Shown: positions 54,128-62,550 of the stretch, piece after piece | How the letters are laid out: each line of letters starts with the position of its first letter | Numbering within the stretch: position 1 is the stretch's first letter | Program-made: the position numbers and the translations under genes | The notes under the pieces: generated by a model | Told to the model about the DNA's origin: nothing | Databases searched by the model: none | What the model saw: the letters and a program-made list of their open reading frames with translations, nothing else | Source of the DNA: Sunxiuqinia sp963974515 | Lineage (GTDB): Bacteria; Bacteroidota; Bacteroidia; Bacteroidales; Prolixibacteraceae | DNA: 64,000 nucleotides | NCBI RefSeq assembly: GCF_963974515.1 | Contig: NZ_CAXBDD010000008.1 | Location: 26,215-90,214 of the forward strand | Reading direction: 5' to 3'

Positions 54128-55465
54128 ATGGGGAGCCGGGTGGTTGTCATAGGAGCAGGAGAAAGCGGTGTCGGGTCAGCCATACTGGCACAGAAGCATG
54201 GCTTTGAGGTTTGGGTGACCGATGCTGGGAAAGTGCAAGAGAAATACAGAGACGTTCTAACCAAATATGGGATTCTTTTTGAAGAAGGAAAGCATTCTAA
54301 GGATCGTTTGCTTAATGCCGATTTGGTCATTAAAAGCCCGGGCGTTCCGGATACTGCACCTTTGGTTGTCAAGCTGAGAGAAGTCGGCATTCCGGTAGTT
54401 TCCGAAATTGAGTTTGCCGGCCGTTACTGCAAAGCCAAAACAATTTGCATTACAGGAAGCAATGGCAAAACCACCACGACCATGCTGACTTATCACTTGC
54501 TGAAAACAGCAGGTTTGAATGTTGGCCTGGCAGGAAATGTGGGGCAAAGCTTTGCCTGGCAGGTCGCCGAAGCCGACTTTGATTATTACGTGATTGAACT
54601 GAGCAGTTTTCAGCTGGATGGTATGTATACATTTAAGGCAGATATAGCCGTCTTGCTGAATATCACGCCGGATCATTTGGATCGGTACGACTATCAGCTG
54701 CAGAACTACGTGGATTCTAAATTCCGGATTTTACAGAATCAGACCCCGGCCGATTTTTTCATTTATGGTGCCGATGATCCGATCATTCAAAAGGAATTGA
54801 AAAAACGAACAATACCAGCCATTGGTTTGCCTTTTGGCTCGACACAAGCTCCGGAAAACGGGGCGGGAATTGAAGATGAGAAATTAGTGATCAACTGGAA
54901 ACAAAAAACATTCAATATGTCAATTTTTGATATTGCTTTACAAGGAAGACACAACACCTACAACTCCATGGCCGCCGGTCTGGCCGGGATGGTGTTGAAC
55001 ATCCGGAACGAAAAAATCAGGGAAAGCCTTTCTGATTTCAAAGGCGTGGAACATCGCCTCGAACGTTTCCTGAGGGTTCATGGCATTGAGTTTATCAACG
55101 ACTCAAAAGCCACCAACGTAAATTCAACCTGGTACGCTTTGGAAAGCATTAATAAGCCTATCGTATGGATTGCCGGAGGTGTTGACAAAGGAAATGATTA
55201 CCTGGCGCTTAAGAACTTGGTAAAACTCAAGGTGAAAGCAATCATTTGTCTGGGTGTGGACAACAAAAAGATCATGGAGGCGTTTGCAGACATTGTTCCG
55301 GATATTATCGAAACACAGGACATGACTGATGCTGTGCGTTCGGCATACTATCTGGCTAAAAACGGTGAAACCGTGCTGTTGTCTCCGGCCTGTGCCAGCT
55401 TCGACTTGTTCGAAAATTATGAAGACCGCGGGCGACAGTTCAAGAACGCGGTAAGGGAATTATAA
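54128..55465 (+). CDS. murD: UDP-MurNAc-L-alanyl-D-glutamate synthetase
   Basis: 445 residues. The N-terminal Rossmann part opens VVVIGAGESGVGSAILAQ. The ATP loop is ITGSNGKTTTTMLTY and the later blocks are NDSKATN and LLSPACASFDLFENYEDRG. It adds D-Glu to UDP-MurNAc-L-Ala in the cytoplasm. It starts two bases after the mraY stop codon. Confidence 0.95.
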   Translation: MGSRVVVIGAGESGVGSAILAQKHGFEVWVTDAGKVQEKYRDVLTKYGILFEEGKHSKDRLLNADLVIKSPGVPDTAPLVVKLREVGIPVVSEIEFAGRYCKAKTICITGSNGKTTTTMLTYHLLKTAGLNVGLAGNVGQSFAWQVAEADFDYYVIELSSFQLDGMYTFKADIAVLLNITPDHLDRYDYQLQNYVDSKFRILQNQTPADFFIYGADDPIIQKELKKRTIPAIGLPFGSTQAPENGAGIEDEKLVINWKQKTFNMSIFDIALQGRHNTYNSMAAGLAGMVLNIRNEKIRESLSDFKGVEHRLERFLRVHGIEFINDSKATNVNSTWYALESINKPIVWIAGGVDKGNDYLALKNLVKLKVKAIICLGVDNKKIMEAFADIVPDIIETQDMTDAVRSAYYLAKNGETVLLSPACASFDLFENYEDRGRQFKNAVREL

Positions 55466-55499
55466 ACTCGTCATTGGTATTTTAAATTGGAAACTGAAG

Positions 55500-56699
55500 A
55501 TGAACTTTTCACTGGGTAAAATATTAAAGGGTGACCGGATCTTGTGGGTGGTGCTGGCATTTTTGTCCATCGTATCACTGATGATTGTATACAGTGCAAC
55601 CGGACGACTGGCTTATCGCGAGGCTGGTGGAAATACCTTTTATTACCTGAGCAGGCAGTTAATTTTCCTTTTCCTGGGATTTGGCTTAATGGCGCTTTTG
55701 GTCAACGTGATTCCGGTAAAATTTTATACTTACATCGCCCCGCTTTTGTTATTTGTTACCATTGGAGCTTTGCTGGCAGCAATTGTTCAGTATCGGTTAA
55801 CACCTGGAAAACCCACCCCGCGTTCGCTCGACTTGGGATTTCTGAGCTTCCAGCCAGCGGAGCTGGCCAAAATTTCGTTAATGATGTTTGTAGCTAAAAT
55901 CCTGGCCAAACGTCAAACATCAAAAGAGGATCTAAAAAAGGCATTTTACTGGGTAATGGGAGTAAGCTCCATCGTATGCGGCATTATCTTCTACGGCGAC
56001 ATTTCTACGTCAGCCCTGATTTTTGGCAGTGTCATGGTGTTGATGCTCATTGCCCGAATTCCTGCCAAATTTTTGTTGATGACCGTTGGAACCGGATTAC
56101 TTCTGTTGATGTTACTATATTTTACAGCTGACTATCTACCTGACTCGGTCGGACGTGTTCACACGTTCAAAGAGCGTATTGATGATTTTGTGTACGGCGA
56201 CGATCAAGCCTCTCTTGGGACAACCCAGGCCGATTATGCCAAACTTGCGATTTATGAAGGCGGAATGTTCGGAAAGGGCCCGGGAAAAAGTGAAGTGAGT
56301 AATTACATGGAAGCAGCCTACAACGATTTCATCTATGCCATTATCATTGAAGAATATGGCTTGCTTGGAGGTTTCATTGTTGCTATGCTGTACCTCATTC
56401 TCTTATACCGAGGCGTGGTCATTGTCCGGCGTTCAAACCGGACTTATCCCGCGTTTTTAACCGCGGGCTTGGTGTTGCTGATTGTTTTTCAAGCCACTAT
56501 CAACATGGCTGTTTCTGTGGGGGTAGCCCCGGTTACCGGACAGCCAATGCCTTGGGTGAGTATGGGAGGAACGTCCATGTTATTCACAGCAATTTCTTTT
56601 GGCGCGATCTTATCAGTCAGTTATCACAACCAGCGAAACAAAGTAGTTGTTGAACCACCGGTAATGGTTGACATGCCGGATGAAGATGAGGAACTGTAA
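55500..56699 (+). CDS. ftsW: Septal peptidoglycan polymerase FtsW (SEDS)
   Basis: 399 residues, about ten membrane helices. SEDS marks are SLDLGFLSFQPAELAKISL and PVTGQPMPWVSMGGTSML, together with the periplasmic loop GKGPGKSEVSNYMEAAYNDF. It polymerises lipid II with FtsI at the septum. It lies two bases before murG. Confidence 0.94.
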   Translation: MNFSLGKILKGDRILWVVLAFLSIVSLMIVYSATGRLAYREAGGNTFYYLSRQLIFLFLGFGLMALLVNVIPVKFYTYIAPLLLFVTIGALLAAIVQYRLTPGKPTPRSLDLGFLSFQPAELAKISLMMFVAKILAKRQTSKEDLKKAFYWVMGVSSIVCGIIFYGDISTSALIFGSVMVLMLIARIPAKFLLMTVGTGLLLLMLLYFTADYLPDSVGRVHTFKERIDDFVYGDDQASLGTTQADYAKLAIYEGGMFGKGPGKSEVSNYMEAAYNDFIYAIIIEEYGLLGGFIVAMLYLILLYRGVVIVRRSNRTYPAFLTAGLVLLIVFQATINMAVSVGVAPVTGQPMPWVSMGGTSMLFTAISFGAILSVSYHNQRNKVVVEPPVMVDMPDEDEEL

Positions 56700-56700
56700 A

Positions 56701-57801
56701 ATGAAAAAGTTAAAAGTAATTATCAGCGGCGGCGGCACCGGAGGGCATATCTTTCCGGCGCTTGCTATTGCCAATGAACTAAAGGCCCAGGTACCTGAGG
56801 TCGATATCCTTTTTGTTGGAGCAAAAGGAAAAATGGAAATGGAACGGGTTCCTATGGCTGGATACCCGATTGTGGGCTTGCCGGTGATCGGTCTTCCCCG
56901 AAAATTATCGTTTAAACTAATCCATTTCCTTTGGTCGCTCAATAAAAGTATGATTGAGGCGCGGAAGATCATCCGCGGTTTCCGACCCGATGTAGTTGTT
57001 GGTGTCGGCGGATTCGCCAGCGGCCCCGTATTGAAAGCGGCCGCCCAGAAAGGTATACCCACTATTTTGCAAGAGCAGAACTCCTATGCTGGCAAAACCA
57101 ACAAGTGGCTTTCAAAACGGGTGAAGAAGATTTGTGTAGCCTATCCCAATATGGAACGTTATTTTCCGAAATGGCGGATTGTGCTTACCGGAAATCCTTT
57201 TCGCCAGAACCTGTTGAATCAGGTTGACAAAAAAGAGGCCTGTCAGTTTTTCGAACTGCAGGAAGGCAAGCCGGTTATTTTGGTGATGGGGGGCAGTTTA
57301 GGTGCCCGAACATTGAATGAAAGCATCCTGTCGAACCTTGACTTACTGGATCAATCCGGCGTTCAGATTATTTGGCAATCTGGCTCATTTTATCATAAGG
57401 CAATACTGGAGCGATTTAATGGGAAGTTGCGAAAAAATATCCACCTGATTGAGTTTTTATCGCGGATGGATTTTGCCTATGCGGTCGCTGATTTGGTCAT
57501 TTCGCGGGCAGGAGCAAGTACCATTTCTGAAATCTGTTTGTTAGGGAAAGCATCGATTTTAGTGCCTTCGCCCAATGTGGCTGAAGACCATCAAACCAAA
57601 AATGCCATGGCTTTGGTTGAGAATGAGGCTGCAATCATGGTAAAAGATGGCATGGCAGTAAAAAATTTGTTCCCCATTGCGCTCGAATTGATTCAGGATG
57701 AAGAACGACTGAAAAAATTGTCGGAAAACAGCTTAAAAATGGCTAAGCCGAACGCAACGAGCGACATTGTTAAAGTGATTCTAAATGAAGTGAATAAGTA
57801 A
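56701..57801 (+). CDS. murG: Lipid II synthase (UDP-GlcNAc transferase)
   Basis: 366 residues from ATG 56701 (MKKLKVIISGGGTGGHIFPA). The frame begins 11 codons earlier inside ftsW but the family start is clear. The GT28 fold shows GVGGFASGPVLKAA, VMGGSLGARTLNESI and SRAGASTISEI. It adds GlcNAc to lipid I on the inner face of the membrane. Its stop touches the murC start. Confidence 0.95.
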   Translation: MKKLKVIISGGGTGGHIFPALAIANELKAQVPEVDILFVGAKGKMEMERVPMAGYPIVGLPVIGLPRKLSFKLIHFLWSLNKSMIEARKIIRGFRPDVVVGVGGFASGPVLKAAAQKGIPTILQEQNSYAGKTNKWLSKRVKKICVAYPNMERYFPKWRIVLTGNPFRQNLLNQVDKKEACQFFELQEGKPVILVMGGSLGARTLNESILSNLDLLDQSGVQIIWQSGSFYHKAILERFNGKLRKNIHLIEFLSRMDFAYAVADLVISRAGASTISEICLLGKASILVPSPNVAEDHQTKNAMALVENEAAIMVKDGMAVKNLFPIALELIQDEERLKKLSENSLKMAKPNATSDIVKVILNEVNK

Positions 57802-59187
57802 ATGAAAGGTCTGGCACATATCAAACAGGTTTATTTCCTCGGAATTGGTGGAATCGGGATGAGTGCTTTGGCGCGCTATTTTAAACATGCCGGCTTCCTG
57901 GTGTCGGGTTATGACCGCACAGAAACCAAACTCACACGTGAGCTACAGGCCGAAGGGGTTGATGTGCACTACGATGACCGGCCGGCATGGCTTGCCGGCC
58001 ATTTGCTGCCGGGCGCCTGTTTAGTGGTTTATACGCCGGCGGTTCCGGCCGAACTTGGGGAGCGTATTTTTGTCGAAACGAATGATATTCCGATGAAAAA
58101 GCGCTCCGAAGTGCTCGGCATGATTTGTTATGAATTAAATTGCTGCGCGGTAGCCGGAACGCACGGGAAAACGTCTGTTTCGACCATGTTGGCGCATATT
58201 CTGCACACCTCGGTTTTGGGATGCACCGCCTTTTTGGGAGGTATTTCAAAAAACTACCAAACCAACTTGTTGCTTGATTCAGCAAGCGAATGGGTGGTTG
58301 CCGAGGCCGATGAGTTTGACCGTTCTTTTTTACGGCTATTTCCAAACCTGGCCGTCATCACTTCAATGGATGCCGACCATTTGGATATTTACGGGAACCA
58401 GCAAGCGATCATGGATTCATTCAATGCCTTTGCCCGGCAGGTGAAAGCAGGTGGTTCCCTCGTTGTAAAAAAAGGACTGCAAGTCACTGAAGATCCGAAT
58501 AAAAACATCAGCTATTACAGTTACTCGTTGAATGAGCAGGCTGATTTTTATGCTGAAAATATTGAATTGGACCATGAAGCATACCAGTTTGATTTGGTTC
58601 ATCCAAATGGACGAATTGAAGGTATGCGACTGAATTATCCAGGCCTAATGAATGTGGAAAACGCCATTGCAGCCTCGTCGCTGGCTTTGCTTGCCGGTGT
58701 TCATTCCGAAGAATTATTGTTGGCACTGGCAGCCTACCAGGGAGTAAAACGCCGTTTCGACATTCAATATCGAAGCGAACAGTTCATCCTGATTGATGAC
58801 TATGCCCACCATCCGGAAGAGCTAAAAGCGACCATCGCATCAGTGCGTGCCATGTTTAGTGGACGAAAAGTCACAGGGATTTTCCAGCCGCACCTTTTTA
58901 GCCGTACGCGCGACTTTGCTGATGGCTTTGCCCGGGAGCTTGATCAGCTGGACGAAATTATGTTGCTGGATATTTATCCTGCTCGCGAAAAACCAATGGA
59001 GGGAGTGAATTCTGAATTGATCTTCCACCAAATAAAAAACAAGAACAAACAACTCATTACCAAAAACGAATTGCCTGAACTGGTCGAAAAGCTGGACGCA
59101 GGCGTGATATTGATGATGGGAGCCGGCGATATTGACACCTTGGTAGAGCCGGTGAAAATGAAGTTAATGGAAATTGAACATGTTTAA
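57802..59187 (+). CDS. murC: UDP-MurNAc:L-alanine ligase
   Basis: 461 residues. The N-terminal domain has VYFLGIGGIGMSALARYF. The ATP loop is VAGTHGKTSVSTMLAH, and DDYAHHPEELKATI is the second conserved block. The first Mur ligase step is thus placed late in this cluster. It overlaps ftsQ by 8 bases. Confidence 0.95.
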   Translation: MKGLAHIKQVYFLGIGGIGMSALARYFKHAGFLVSGYDRTETKLTRELQAEGVDVHYDDRPAWLAGHLLPGACLVVYTPAVPAELGERIFVETNDIPMKKRSEVLGMICYELNCCAVAGTHGKTSVSTMLAHILHTSVLGCTAFLGGISKNYQTNLLLDSASEWVVAEADEFDRSFLRLFPNLAVITSMDADHLDIYGNQQAIMDSFNAFARQVKAGGSLVVKKGLQVTEDPNKNISYYSYSLNEQADFYAENIELDHEAYQFDLVHPNGRIEGMRLNYPGLMNVENAIAASSLALLAGVHSEELLLALAAYQGVKRRFDIQYRSEQFILIDDYAHHPEELKATIASVRAMFSGRKVTGIFQPHLFSRTRDFADGFARELDQLDEIMLLDIYPAREKPMEGVNSELIFHQIKNKNKQLITKNELPELVEKLDAGVILMMGAGDIDTLVEPVKMKLMEIEHV

Positions 59188-59929
59188 GTCGGTCGTTAAT
59201 ATTGGACTCTTTGGTTTGCTGATCACGCTGGTGATGATCGGTATGGCTTTTTCGTCCGGCAGGCTGGCCAAGGTCAATTGCGATGAACTGGTGGTGCTGA
59301 TCGATGACGATTCGCCCCGGTTTATTGACGAAGATGAAATAGCCCGTTTGGTGAAGAAAGCGGACAGCAAGCTGTTTGAAAAGAAACTGAATGAAATCAA
59401 TACGGAGCAGTTGGAACATGAACTAAAGAAGGAAACAACAATTCGGGAGATAGAGATTTACCGGCGGATCACCGGAGAGGATATGGACTTCAAAGGGAAG
59501 TTGATCGTTGAAGTATCACAGCGTGATCCGATTGTCCGGATCAGGAATGAAAAGGAAGATTTCTACCTTGATCGCGAAGGGGTTCGGATTCCTGCAAGCC
59601 AGTCATTTACGAGCAACGTGCTGCTGGCCAACGGACATCCTGACGAGAAATACGCCAGGGAACAACTGTTGCCACTGGTGATTTTTATTCATGAAAATGA
59701 ATTTTGGAATGCCCAGATCGAGCAATTGCAAGTGAGTAAAGAAGGGGAAGTGATCCTGTCAACGCTGGTTGGTGACCAGTTGATTGAATTTGGAAAACCT
59801 TCGGACTACCAGCTTAAATTAAGGAATCTGAAAGCGCTTTATGAGCAGGCATTTCCAAAAATGGGGTGGAATCACTATTCGAAAATAAACTTGAAATATA
59901 CCAATCAGGTGGTCTGTACAAAAAAATAG
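59180..59929 (+). CDS. ftsQ: Cell-division protein FtsQ
   Basis: 249 residues from ATG 59180 (MFKSVVNIGLFGLLITLVMI). One membrane helix near the N-terminus is followed by a periplasmic part with a POTRA-like region (LIDDDSPRFIDEDEIARLVK) and a beta domain (IVEVSQRDPIVRIRNEKEDF, FYLDREGVRIP). It links FtsA-stage and FtsL/FtsB-stage divisome proteins. The start codon lies inside the murC end; ftsA begins 5 bases after its stop. Confidence 0.88.
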   Translation: MFKSVVNIGLFGLLITLVMIGMAFSSGRLAKVNCDELVVLIDDDSPRFIDEDEIARLVKKADSKLFEKKLNEINTEQLEHELKKETTIREIEIYRRITGEDMDFKGKLIVEVSQRDPIVRIRNEKEDFYLDREGVRIPASQSFTSNVLLANGHPDEKYAREQLLPLVIFIHENEFWNAQIEQLQVSKEGEVILSTLVGDQLIEFGKPSDYQLKLRNLKALYEQAFPKMGWNHYSKINLKYTNQVVCTKK

Positions 59930-59934
59930 CGAAT

Positions 59935-61236
59935 ATGGGCAAGAGCGGAAAAATCATAGCAGCAGTGGATGTCGGCACAACCAAAGTCGTGGTAGTTGCC
60001 GGCAGAAAGAGTGAGGATGGTAAGATTGAAATTTTAGGTTACGGGAAAGCGCGATCCATGGGGGTAAAGCGTGGCGTAGTGCTGAACATTGACGAGGCCT
60101 TTTCTGCGATTCACGAGGCAATTCGGCAGGCCGAAGATGCTTTTCAAGGTGATATTGAGGAGGTATACGTCAACATTGTTGGTCAGCAACTAAAGACGCT
60201 GAGCAATCAGGCTGAACGTTACATTGGGGAACGCCGGATCGTATCTGATGAAGATGTGGATAGCTTGTTTCAACAAGCGAAAAAGATTGAATTGCCCGCG
60301 GGCTACAAAATCTACCACGCAGCACCGCAGTTGTTTACCATCGATCATGAATCAGGCATCCCAAATCCAGTAGGTATGACTGGCGAAAAGATGCAGGCGG
60401 AGTTTAAATTAATGGTTGCCCCTGAAGTGTACGAAACCAACCTGAAACTTTGTTTTGACCGCGCCGGAATAACCATCCGCAAAACAATGATTGATCCGCT
60501 GGCATCGTCTGAAATTTTACTTTCAGACGATGAAAAAGAGGCTGGTGTCGTCTTGCTCGACATCGGTGGCGGAACCACCAAAATGGCCATTTACCACGAT
60601 GGCGTTTTGTGCTACTCTTCGCTTATCCCTTTTGGTGGCAATGTTATTACGCACGACATCAAGGAAGGATGCACCATTCTGGCGCGCCAGGCCGAATCAC
60701 TGAAAGTACAGTTTGGACAGGCAATGGGCGATTTTGCCCCCGAAGATCGAGTGGTAACCATACCTGGCATTTCAGGTTGGGAGCCGAAAGAAATTTCATT
60801 TAAAAGTCTGGCCTTTATTATTCAGGCTCGGATGGAAGAAATTATCGAAGCCTTTTTCTTTCAGATTGAAAAATCGGGCTACATGGACAAGGTAGGAGCC
60901 GGAATTGTGCTCACCGGAGGAAGCGCGTTGTTGCCCAACCTGGGGCAGTTGATCAAATTCCAAACGGGATTGGACGTCCGCAAAGGCATTCCGCGCCTGA
61001 AGCTGGGTGAACAATGGAAAGAGTTGGAAGACCCCAGGAATGCAACGGTTTTAGGCTTGCTGTTGACTGCTCTGAATGAAGTTGAAAACGATGAACCGGC
61101 GAAAGAGTTTTTCTTCAAACCGAAGAAAAAGAAGACACACTCAACACAGCCCGGTTTTTTCTCTCAAATGAAAAAAGAGGTAACCCGCCAGGTTACGCTG
61201 TTTTTCGAAGATGAACAGGATACGGAAATGTTTTAA
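59935..61236 (+). CDS. ftsA: Cell-division actin homologue FtsA
   Basis: 433 residues from ATG 59935 (MGKSGKIIAAVDVGTTKVVV); the 23 upstream codons belong to ftsQ. Actin-fold marks are AVDVGTTK, VVLLDIGGGTTKMAIY and GIVLTGGSALLPN. A linker rich in Lys/Thr leads to a C-terminal amphipathic segment (FSQMKKEVTRQVTLFFED), the membrane-targeting helix of FtsA. It anchors FtsZ filaments. The same kind of segment ends the next gene product. Confidence 0.95.
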   Translation: MGKSGKIIAAVDVGTTKVVVVAGRKSEDGKIEILGYGKARSMGVKRGVVLNIDEAFSAIHEAIRQAEDAFQGDIEEVYVNIVGQQLKTLSNQAERYIGERRIVSDEDVDSLFQQAKKIELPAGYKIYHAAPQLFTIDHESGIPNPVGMTGEKMQAEFKLMVAPEVYETNLKLCFDRAGITIRKTMIDPLASSEILLSDDEKEAGVVLLDIGGGTTKMAIYHDGVLCYSSLIPFGGNVITHDIKEGCTILARQAESLKVQFGQAMGDFAPEDRVVTIPGISGWEPKEISFKSLAFIIQARMEEIIEAFFFQIEKSGYMDKVGAGIVLTGGSALLPNLGQLIKFQTGLDVRKGIPRLKLGEQWKELEDPRNATVLGLLLTALNEVENDEPAKEFFFKPKKKKTHSTQPGFFSQMKKEVTRQVTLFFEDEQDTEMF

Positions 61237-61257
61237 CCAATAAAAAAATCCCCGGAT

Positions 61258-62529
61258 ATGACGGAGGACATCTTAAATTTTGGATTTCAGGAATCAAAAT
61301 CATCGATTATCAAAGTGATCGGGATTGGTGGTGGCGGCTGCAATGCCGTGAATCACATGTTTGGAGAAGGGATTGAAGGCGTTGACTTTTTGATTTGTAA
61401 CACAGATGCCCAAGCCTTACGCAACAGTCCGGTCCCGATTAAAATTCAACTGGGTGTTACGCTGACAGAAGGTCGCGGTGCCGGAAACCTCCCCTTGCAG
61501 GGCGAACAGGCAGCCATTGAAAATCTGGATGATATTCGCAGTGTGCTGGAGGGAACCACCAAGATGCTTTTCATCACCGCTGGCCTAGGCGGTGGAACAG
61601 GAACCGGTGCTGCTCCGGTGATTGCTGAGCTCGCCCGTGAACTTGACATTTTGACCATTGCCGTAGTGACCATTCCGTCGCCGGCTGAGGGGAAACGCCG
61701 CTTTCAGCAAGCACTTGAAGGGGTTGAAAAACTGAAAAAGCAGGTGGACAGTTTGCTGGTTATCAGCAACGAGAAACTGCATAAGATTTATGGTGATCTG
61801 CCGGCGTCTCATGCCTTTAAAAAAGCCGATAATATTCTTGGAACGGCAGTCAAAGGCGTGGCGGAAATTATCACCTTGCACGGAAACATTAACATTGACT
61901 ATGCCGATGTGCACACCGTGATGGCGGGCAGCGAAGTATTCATTATGGGAACCGGTATTTCAGAGGGTGATGGCCGTGCGATGGACGCTGTCATGAAAGC
62001 GCTTGAATCTCCCTTGCTGGATAGCAACGACATCAAAGGAACCAAAGATATTTTGTTGAATATCACATCAGGTGATGAAGAAATCCGGATGGGTGAAATT
62101 GGAGACATCATCGAATTCTTACAGGAAAAAGCTGGACAGGACGCCAATATTATCTGGGGTAACAGCTTGGATAAACGCCTCGAAAACAAGGTGAGTGTTA
62201 CCCTGATTGCCACGCGCTTCGACAAAAATCCAAACAGCTTGCTTCAGGAAAAGAAACCCAAAGAAGAAGTACTTTTTGAAGAGCAAGCCATTGATATAAA
62301 TCTGGAGGACGAGGAAGAAGATTTTGCAAAGATCTTCGAAAATGAAATGCAAAAACAACCGCAGAAGGCGGAAACGATAAAACGAACAACCAATTCCCGA
62401 AAACAAAAAGCAAAGAGCAGAAGGGAGCTGGTCTCTGAACAAACCCAGGAAAGTGGGACGACCGATAGCTGGTTTCAACGCCAGTTTAACCGCTTTTTTG
62501 AGGATCAGGATGAAGAAATTGAAAATTAA
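61258..62529 (+). CDS. FtsZ paralogue 1 (divergent tail, FtsA-like C-terminal helix)
   Basis: 423 residues. GTP-binding core: IGIGGGGCNAVNHM (21-34), GGGTGTGAAP (111-120), AEGKRR. The GTPase-activating T7 motif N212-x-D214-x-x-D217 is intact. It departs from canonical FtsZ at VVTIPSPAEG for LPFxxEG and at LHGNINIDYADV for VPGxINVDFADV, and in the SEVFIMGTGISEGDGR block. The tail (about 325-423) is highly charged, lacks the IPAY/RRK-type C-terminal peptide, and ends in SWFQRQFNRFFEDQ. It follows ftsA by 21 bases and precedes the second ftsZ by 21. Confidence 0.9.
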   Translation: MTEDILNFGFQESKSSIIKVIGIGGGGCNAVNHMFGEGIEGVDFLICNTDAQALRNSPVPIKIQLGVTLTEGRGAGNLPLQGEQAAIENLDDIRSVLEGTTKMLFITAGLGGGTGTGAAPVIAELARELDILTIAVVTIPSPAEGKRRFQQALEGVEKLKKQVDSLLVISNEKLHKIYGDLPASHAFKKADNILGTAVKGVAEIITLHGNINIDYADVHTVMAGSEVFIMGTGISEGDGRAMDAVMKALESPLLDSNDIKGTKDILLNITSGDEEIRMGEIGDIIEFLQEKAGQDANIIWGNSLDKRLENKVSVTLIATRFDKNPNSLLQEKKPKEEVLFEEQAIDINLEDEEEDFAKIFENEMQKQPQKAETIKRTTNSRKQKAKSRRELVSEQTQESGTTDSWFQRQFNRFFEDQDEEIEN

Positions 62530-62550
62530 TGATTAAGAACAGAAAAGTCT

